This document shows, in pieces, positions 5,724-10,340 of a stretch of DNA of 10,340 bases (position 1 is the first letter of the stretch; every line of letters begins with the position of its first letter). Both the position numbers and the translations under genes were made by a program. Origin of the DNA: an uncultured Caulobacterales bacterium (GTDB taxonomy: Bacteria > Pseudomonadota > Alphaproteobacteria > Caulobacterales > Maricaulaceae); assembly GCA_938007945.1 (NCBI GenBank), contig CALLME010000010.1:1-10340 (forward strand). The letters run 5' to 3'. The notes under the pieces were generated by a model. It was not told where the DNA came from and did not search any database. It saw only the letters and a program-made list of their open reading frames with translations.

Positions 5724-7133
5724 ATGACAGAGCTCCAAACAGATTACTTGATTATTGGCACTGGCGCGATGGGAATGGCCTTTGCCGATGTTGTGTTGAG
5801 CGAAACTGACGCGACAATGGTGCTCGTTGACCGCTATGCCAAGCCTGGTGGGCATTGGAATGTGGCCTATCCCTTTGTGCGCTTGCATCAACCGTCCGCC
5901 TTTTACGGCGTAAGTTCACGCGAGCTTGGCACAGGCCAAATTGAAGTTGGTGGGCTTAATGACGGGCTAGGCGAACTTGCGAGTGGCGCAGAAGTGAGCG
6001 CCTATTTCGACGCGGTCATTCGGCAGCAATTTTTGCCCAGCGGGCGCGTGAATTATTTTCCCATGTCAAACTTTGACGGCGCATCTGATGATAATGTGGG
6101 CACGTTCACGTCCCTCATCAACGGGAAAACGACGCGCGTAAAGTATAAAAAACTCGTGGATTGCACGCATCTTAAAACCTCTGTCCCGTCTACTCATACA
6201 CCTAATTTCACCGTAGCCGATGATGTGCGCTTCATGCCGCTGAATGACCTGCCGAAAATTTCAGAGCCGCCCGAAGGCTTTGTCGTGATTGGGGCTGGCA
6301 AGACGGGCATTGATGTTTGCCTTTGGTTGCTTGAGCACGGTGTCGACCCTGATGATATCCGCTGGATTATGCCGCGCGATGCGTGGCTGATAGACCGCAA
6401 AAACACACAGCCGACGATTGAGTTTTTTGGCGATACGATGGAAGCTCAAGCCGCGCAGTTTGAGAGTATTGCGAGCGCAGACTCTATTGAAGACATGTTT
6501 GATAAACTCGAAGCCTGCGGTTATTTCCTACGCATTTATAAAGACACGCGGCCTCAGATGTTTCACGGCGCGACTATAAGCCAAGCCGAAGTCGCGCAAT
6601 TACGCCGCATCAAAAATGTTGTGCGCCTAGGCCGCGTCAGCGCGATAGAGCGTGACAAGATTGCACTGGACAGAGGCGACATCCCAACGACACCGAAAAC
6701 GCTTCATATTGATTGTTCTGCGCGCGCCATTGCCAATGTCGAGCTTAAGCCCATTTTTCAAGGCGACCTTATTACCCCGCAAATGGTACGCAGCTATCAA
6801 CCCGTTTTCTCTGCTGCTTTTATTGCTCATATTGAGGCCACGCGCGAGGACGAGGCGGAGAAGAACCGCCTTTGCGGTGTGGTCCCCTTGCCAAATCACG
6901 ACACAGATTATCTGCGCTTTACCGCCGCCTTTATGATGAACCAATATAATTGGGGCCAAGATAAAGAGATTAGGAGTTGGTTGCTTGAGAACCGTCTCGA
7001 CGGATTTTCAAAACTTGCAAAATCTATCACGAAGGACGACACGGAGAAGATGGCAATAATGGAGCGACTGCGCGCCAATAGCTTTCCTGCCATGGCGAAA
7101 TTACAAGGCTTTCTGGCACAGCTTGACGGATAA
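5724..7133 (+). CDS. FAD/NAD(P)-dependent oxidoreductase (flavin-monooxygenase-like)
   Basis: A 469-residue two-dinucleotide-domain flavoprotein. The first Rossmann motif is DYLIIGTGAMG (residues 7-17; GxGxxG at 12-17), with D36 at the end of the second strand where the FAD ribose is bound; this is the FAD site. The second is GFVVIGAGKTG (GAGKTG at 190-195), the NAD(P) site, followed by CLWLLEHGVDPDDIRWIMPRD. This layout is that of flavin-containing monooxygenase-like enzymes, but I do not see the FxGxxxHxxxY/W fingerprint of classical FMOs and Baeyer-Villiger monooxygenases, so it belongs to a separate branch of unknown substrate. The ATG at 5724 has only a poor Shine-Dalgarno, but homology with the upstream relic begins within the first few codons, which supports it. 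It lies 60 bases upstream of the esterase gene, a likely operon partner. Confidence 0.88.
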   Translation: MTELQTDYLIIGTGAMGMAFADVVLSETDATMVLVDRYAKPGGHWNVAYPFVRLHQPSAFYGVSSRELGTGQIEVGGLNDGLGELASGAEVSAYFDAVIRQQFLPSGRVNYFPMSNFDGASDDNVGTFTSLINGKTTRVKYKKLVDCTHLKTSVPSTHTPNFTVADDVRFMPLNDLPKISEPPEGFVVIGAGKTGIDVCLWLLEHGVDPDDIRWIMPRDAWLIDRKNTQPTIEFFGDTMEAQAAQFESIASADSIEDMFDKLEACGYFLRIYKDTRPQMFHGATISQAEVAQLRRIKNVVRLGRVSAIERDKIALDRGDIPTTPKTLHIDCSARAIANVELKPIFQGDLITPQMVRSYQPVFSAAFIAHIEATREDEAEKNRLCGVVPLPNHDTDYLRFTAAFMMNQYNWGQDKEIRSWLLENRLDGFSKLAKSITKDDTEKMAIMERLRANSFPAMAKLQGFLAQLDG

Positions 7134-7193
7134 TTATCTCCTTCCCCTGCCCTCGAAAACATGCATTGTGGGTATTGATTAAAGGGACATGAC

Positions 7194-8297
7194 ATGACCT
7201 ATACTTTGATTGGATTTATCGTTGCGCTCATTGCATTTGGCGTATTCGTACGCTTCTACCTTGGCGGCGAGGATCTGTCACAATGGGATAATCCGCCCCA
7301 CCCCACAGATCATCCTGGTCCGCCCTCTGACGGACAAAAAGACGTGCTCGATTATCTGGACAAAAATTTTACACGGCCCGCCAGAGCGGGCGGCGAGCTT
7401 GCGACCTTGCGCGCCAAACGCGCGCGGTTTGAAAACTTTGGTAGCAGCCGCAACGACCCGTGTGAGCACCGCCGCGTGAGCTATGAAAGTGAAGGCAATA
7501 CAATCATTTCAGGTGAATGGACGACGGTCGAGGGGACAGACTCGACACGCCGCATTCTCTATATTCACGGCGGCGCATTCGCTGTGGGCAGTGCGGTCAG
7601 TCACCGCTCTATCACGTATAATCTGGCGAAACGCACAGGCTGCGCCGTCTTCGCGCCCGACTACCGCCTTATCCCTGAGAATAAACGTCTCGACGGCGTG
7701 AAAGATGTGCAGGAGGCTTATAAATATATCGTAGCCAATGGGCCAAGTGGTGCAGAGCCTGCGCAAAAAGTCGCTGTCGCAGGTGACAGTGCGGGCGGAA
7801 ACCTCACGCTGATGGTGATACGTTGGGCGACTTCAGAGCGGGGTTTGCGCACACCAGATGCGGCGATTGCTCTATCGCCAACAGTGGACGGCACGATGCA
7901 AAGCCCGTCCATTGAGCGCAACTATGAGACGGACATAATGCTTAAACCGCTTATCGCGCCGCTAATAAAAGTTCCGCGCTTTGTCCTTCTCATCGGGAGT
8001 TGGATTGGCGCACGTATTAAGCCTAGCCACCCAACTGTTTCCCCGATCATGGGCGACCTTGCGGGATTACCGCCCACCCTTATTCAAGTCAGCACGTGCG
8101 AAGTGCTATATGACGATGCTGTGCGCTACACCAATAAAGCGCAAGCGGCAGGTTCTCTTGTCAGCTTACAAAGCTGGGATCATATGTGTCATGTTTGGCC
8201 GATATTTGCGGATATGCTACCCGAAGCACATCACGCTTTTGACGAGATGGCAAAGTTCTTACGCGACTATAATGTCGCCCTGCCAAAGACGCGCTAG
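7194..8297 (+). CDS. Alpha/beta hydrolase of the hormone-sensitive-lipase family
   Basis: A 367-residue esterase/lipase-type enzyme. The N-terminus carries one hydrophobic span, about residues 4-21 (LIGFIVALIAFGVFVRFY), probably a membrane anchor. Family IV (HSL) motifs follow in order: the oxyanion-hole HGGAF at 125-129, the nucleophile elbow GDSAGG at 197-202 with Ser199, EVLYDD at 303-308 where Asp308 is the probable acid, and DHMCHVW at 329-335 where His333 fits the family's catalytic His. The full triad is therefore present and the enzyme should hydrolyse short-chain or alicyclic esters; the true substrate is unknown. The ATG at 7194 has AAAGGGA (7181-7187) six bases upstream; an ATG five bases earlier is out of frame. 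Standing behind a flavin oxidoreductase suggests that the two act in sequence on one compound. It converges on the RTX gene. Confidence 0.93.
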   Translation: MTYTLIGFIVALIAFGVFVRFYLGGEDLSQWDNPPHPTDHPGPPSDGQKDVLDYLDKNFTRPARAGGELATLRAKRARFENFGSSRNDPCEHRRVSYESEGNTIISGEWTTVEGTDSTRRILYIHGGAFAVGSAVSHRSITYNLAKRTGCAVFAPDYRLIPENKRLDGVKDVQEAYKYIVANGPSGAEPAQKVAVAGDSAGGNLTLMVIRWATSERGLRTPDAAIALSPTVDGTMQSPSIERNYETDIMLKPLIAPLIKVPRFVLLIGSWIGARIKPSHPTVSPIMGDLAGLPPTLIQVSTCEVLYDDAVRYTNKAQAAGSLVSLQSWDHMCHVWPIFADMLPEAHHAFDEMAKFLRDYNVALPKTR

Positions 8298-8312
8298 CCG
8301 CCTCACTCAGGC

Positions 8313-8348
8313 AAAAAAACGCGCCTCGCTTTGACACGAGACGCGTTT
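8313..8348 (-). terminator. Intrinsic terminator of the RTX gene
   Basis: On the minus strand the arms at 8337-8348 and 8317-8328 form a 12-pair stem with an 8-base loop (8329-8336), followed by a run of seven U residues (A run at 8313-8319) that overlaps the last three stem pairs. The one imperfect pair is a G-U wobble in minus-strand RNA and a C-A mismatch in plus-strand RNA. It thus mainly serves the RTX gene, though it could also weakly stop transcripts of the esterase gene, with only three U residues on that side. Confidence 0.88.
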
Positions 8349-8369
8349 CATCAATTCAGAGGCGACGTC

Positions 8370-10340
8370 TTAGACAATCATATTGTCTGTAATATCGGCA
8401 ATCGTTGTATCTTCAATTGTGATGACGTCAGAGCCAATGGTGAAGACGACATCGCCGTCCAGAGTATCTACGGCATTCGATAGCGCGTCATTGACGTCGA
8501 TAAAGCCGAACTCTGAGAAGTCGAGCATGTCGTCAGCGTCATTATAGTCAATCACCGTGTCGGAGCCTGTGCCTGTTTCAAAGACAAATGTATCCGCCCC
8601 CGCATCCCCGCGAAGTGTATCTATGCCTGCACCGCCATTGATGATGTCGTCACCGAGGAAGCCGCGCAGATAATTATTACCCGCGTCGCCCGTGATGGCG
8701 TCATTAAAGCGTGAGCCTGTCACACTCTCGATTGAGATATAGGTATCGCCTGTAGCCTCGCCCGTATTATTCGCGCTATTTCCAAGGTCAATTGTTAAAG
8801 CTGTCGTCGCGCTTACATACACCGCATAATCAGTACCTGCGCCGCCGTCGAGCACATCTGCGCCCGCATCACCTTGCAGGAAGTCGATGCCTGCGCCGCC
8901 AATAATCGTGTCATTACCCGTAAAGCCGCGCAGATAGTTGTTGCCGCTATCGCCCGTGATAGAGTCGCCAAAGACAGACCCAAAGACACGCTCGATAGAG
9001 ACAAAGCTATCGCCTGTCGCGTGGCCACCGCTCGCAGCACCAGTGGACAAATCAACCGTCACAGCCGCTGTGGACGTCGCGTAGTAAGCCCAGTCAAACC
9101 CCGCACCGCCATCGAGCACATCAGAGCCTGTATCCCCGCGCAAGAAGTCATTGCCGTCTCCGCCAAAGATTTGATCATCTCCAGCTAGCCCGCGTAAGAA
9201 GTTATCATTTGCGTCGCCGTAAATGAAATCATCAAAACGAGAGCCCATAATGTTCTCAATGCTATTATAGCTATCACCTGCCGCCTCACCTGTGCTGTTA
9301 TTTGGATTACCCAAATCAATGGTCAAACCTGTGAGGGATGAAGCGTAATACGCAAAGTCTGAGCCCGCGCCACCGTTTAGAACATCTGCGCCTGCGTCAC
9401 CTTGGAGGTAGTCAACACCGCCGCCGCCATTAAGCACATCGTTGCCGCCTGCGCCGCGTAGATAATTCACATTGCCGTCACCCGTAAGCGTGTCGTCAAA
9501 GTTTGAGCCGTATACGCGTTCGACGAATACATATGTATCACCTTGGGCGTCACCGCCCGTACCGACGCCTGTCGACAGATCAACCGTTACAGCTGCGCTT
9601 GAAGTTATATAATCCGCCCAGTCTTGCCCTGCAAAACCGTTAAGCACATCGGCCCCTTCGCCGCCGCGTAGATAATCAACGCCAAATCCGCCAAACAGCA
9701 TGTCGTCGCCTTCACCGCCGCGCAGAAAATCATCGCCGTCTTCGCCGTAAAGTGATTGAGCGCCGCCGCGCGCATTGATGATGTCATTGCCATCGCCGCC
9801 ATAAATATCGCCTGATGTGCCCGCTGCCCCAGCAGTATATCTATCATTGCCTTCGCCGAGATAAATGTCATCAGCAATGTTCCCGCGATTAATGATTGTA
9901 TCATCACCAAGACCCGTAATAATGTCACCGCTCATGAGGCCGCTATTGTCGATTGTATCGTCATAGTCAGTGGCAGGATCGACTGCGAAGACCGTATTGC
10001 CAGAACTATCTGTGACGACAGGCGGCTGTCCGCTTGTGAAGGTCACAGTCAACGTACCGAAATCCGTTGTCGGAACATTAATAGAGGCTGGATAAACGAG
10101 GCCGTTCGCATCTGTCTGCCACACGAGCTCACCATTTGTGCTGGCTTGGGTTGCAGCCAAGTCAATAAGTGGGAAGATAATTGGCGCATCAACATTTGTC
10201 AGGCCAATGGCAGGCACTTGTCCACCTGGGGCGTTATAAGTGCCGACCGAAGTTACAATCTGACCATTTGCGTCAATTGAAATAGTTTGGGCGGAGATAA
10301 AGTTGAGCCCTTGGAATGGACCTGGGAATGACTCAGTTGT
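8370..10340 (-). CDS. RTX-type calcium-binding secreted protein, C-terminal part (cut by window edge)
   Basis: The frame is open from the right edge, giving 656 visible codons; the true start is outside the window. A GTG at 10217 is in frame but is probably an internal valine, since the frame upstream encodes plausible sequence (GLNFISAQTISIDANGQ). About 130 non-repetitive residues come first. A block of glycine-aspartate nonapeptides follows (for example GEGNDRY, GGDGNDIIN, GGEGDDMLFGG), then four 88-residue modules (8598-9653), each mixing a beta segment with RTX repeats of GGxGxDxLx type. The last 75 residues, from ADTFVF through VIDYNDADDMLDFSEF to DNMIV, have the hydrophobic/acidic pattern of type I secretion C-terminal regions. 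By family knowledge such proteins bind calcium in the parallel beta-roll and are exported by an ABC transporter/HlyD/TolC machine, none of which is in view. No protease or lipase domain is visible here; an S-layer, adhesin or enzymatic role may be set by the missing N-terminus. Confidence 0.9.
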   Translation of the reverse strand, partial: TTESFPGPFQGLNFISAQTISIDANGQIVTSVGTYNAPGGQVPAIGLTNVDAPIIFPLIDLAATQASTNGELVWQTDANGLVYPASINVPTTDFGTLTVTFTSGQPPVVTDSSGNTVFAVDPATDYDDTIDNSGLMSGDIITGLGDDTIINRGNIADDIYLGEGNDRYTAGAAGTSGDIYGGDGNDIINARGGAQSLYGEDGDDFLRGGEGDDMLFGGFGVDYLRGGEGADVLNGFAGQDWADYITSSAAVTVDLSTGVGTGGDAQGDTYVFVERVYGSNFDDTLTGDGNVNYLRGAGGNDVLNGGGGVDYLQGDAGADVLNGGAGSDFAYYASSLTGLTIDLGNPNNSTGEAAGDSYNSIENIMGSRFDDFIYGDANDNFLRGLAGDDQIFGGDGNDFLRGDTGSDVLDGGAGFDWAYYATSTAAVTVDLSTGAASGGHATGDSFVSIERVFGSVFGDSITGDSGNNYLRGFTGNDTIIGGAGIDFLQGDAGADVLDGGAGTDYAVYVSATTALTIDLGNSANNTGEATGDTYISIESVTGSRFNDAITGDAGNNYLRGFLGDDIINGGAGIDTLRGDAGADTFVFETGTGSDTVIDYNDADDMLDFSEFGFIDVNDALSNAVDTLDGDVVFTIGSDVITIEDTTIADITDNMIV
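8598..9653 (-). repeat. Four tandem 88-residue (264-bp) modules in A-B-A-B order
   Basis: Module boundaries on the minus strand are 9653-9390, 9389-9126, 9125-8862 and 8861-8598, each exactly 264 bases. Every module runs from (A/S)DVL(N/D)G through a beta segment, a GD(T/S) turn, (F/I)E, GS, then N-(Y/F)-LRG and a final DxL(Q/R)GD(A/T)G. Modules 1 and 3 share AAVTVDLSTG with LQGDAG; modules 2 and 4 share LTIDLGN with TGEA, and LRGD. The pattern points to duplication of a two-module unit of 176 residues. Confidence 0.9.

Noticed and set aside
8598..9653. Regular 264-base repeats that could be taken for a CRISPR array or a non-coding tandem repeat
   Set aside because: The period is far too long for CRISPR, the repeats are diverged at the DNA level, and one minus-strand frame runs through them without a stop and encodes typical RTX modules.
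10215..10217. GTG as the start of the RTX gene
   Set aside because: The same frame stays open for 41 more codons to the window edge with plausible protein sequence, and no Shine-Dalgarno is visible before the GTG, so the real start is outside the window.

Overview
The window reads as a chromosomal stretch of an alphaproteobacterium. Three things suggest this. pdxH sits divergently beside a small J-domain gene and aroC, an arrangement I recall from alphaproteobacteria. A near-consensus promoter for the alphaproteobacterial general-stress sigma factor EcfG (GGAAC, 17 bases, CGTT) precedes a DUF2383-type gene. The other families (DUF1499-like, TadE/G-like with a von Willebrand A domain, RTX-type secreted protein) are common in marine members such as the Hyphomonadaceae/Maricaulales. 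The lineage is inference; no rRNA or tRNA gene is present to fix it. Both window edges cut through genes.

Layout, left to right. Bases 1-1443 carry a minus-strand operon: pdxH (pyridoxal phosphate synthesis), a small two-membrane-segment protein of unknown function, and the start of a DUF1499-like membrane protein that runs off the left edge. Divergently, a minimal J-domain protein and aroC (chorismate synthase) lie on the plus strand at 1586-2910. A minus-strand DUF2383-type four-helix-bundle gene follows (3020-3460), with a clear terminator downstream and an EcfG-type promoter upstream.

Bases 3569-3979 are A+T-rich and contain no intact gene. They do hold a decayed, internally deleted copy (about 3681-3863) of the FAD-dependent oxidoreductase that is intact at 5724-7133. 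Between the two copies sits a TadE/TadG-like anchored protein with a VWA domain and a Ser/Thr/Gly-rich insert (3980-5518). The intact oxidoreductase is followed, 60 bases on, by an HSL-family alpha/beta hydrolase; the pair probably forms a small oxidation/ester-hydrolysis unit. The right end (8370-10340, minus strand) is the C-terminal 656 codons of a calcium-binding RTX protein. It contains four tandem 88-residue modules in an A-B-A-B order and ends in a region typical of type I secretion substrates.

Most of the window is ordinary housekeeping and accessory content. I did not find a new defence, CRISPR or mobile system. The most rewarding points are the relic oxidoreductase copy flanking the tad-like gene, the A-B-A-B architecture of the RTX protein, and the stress promoter on the DUF2383 gene.
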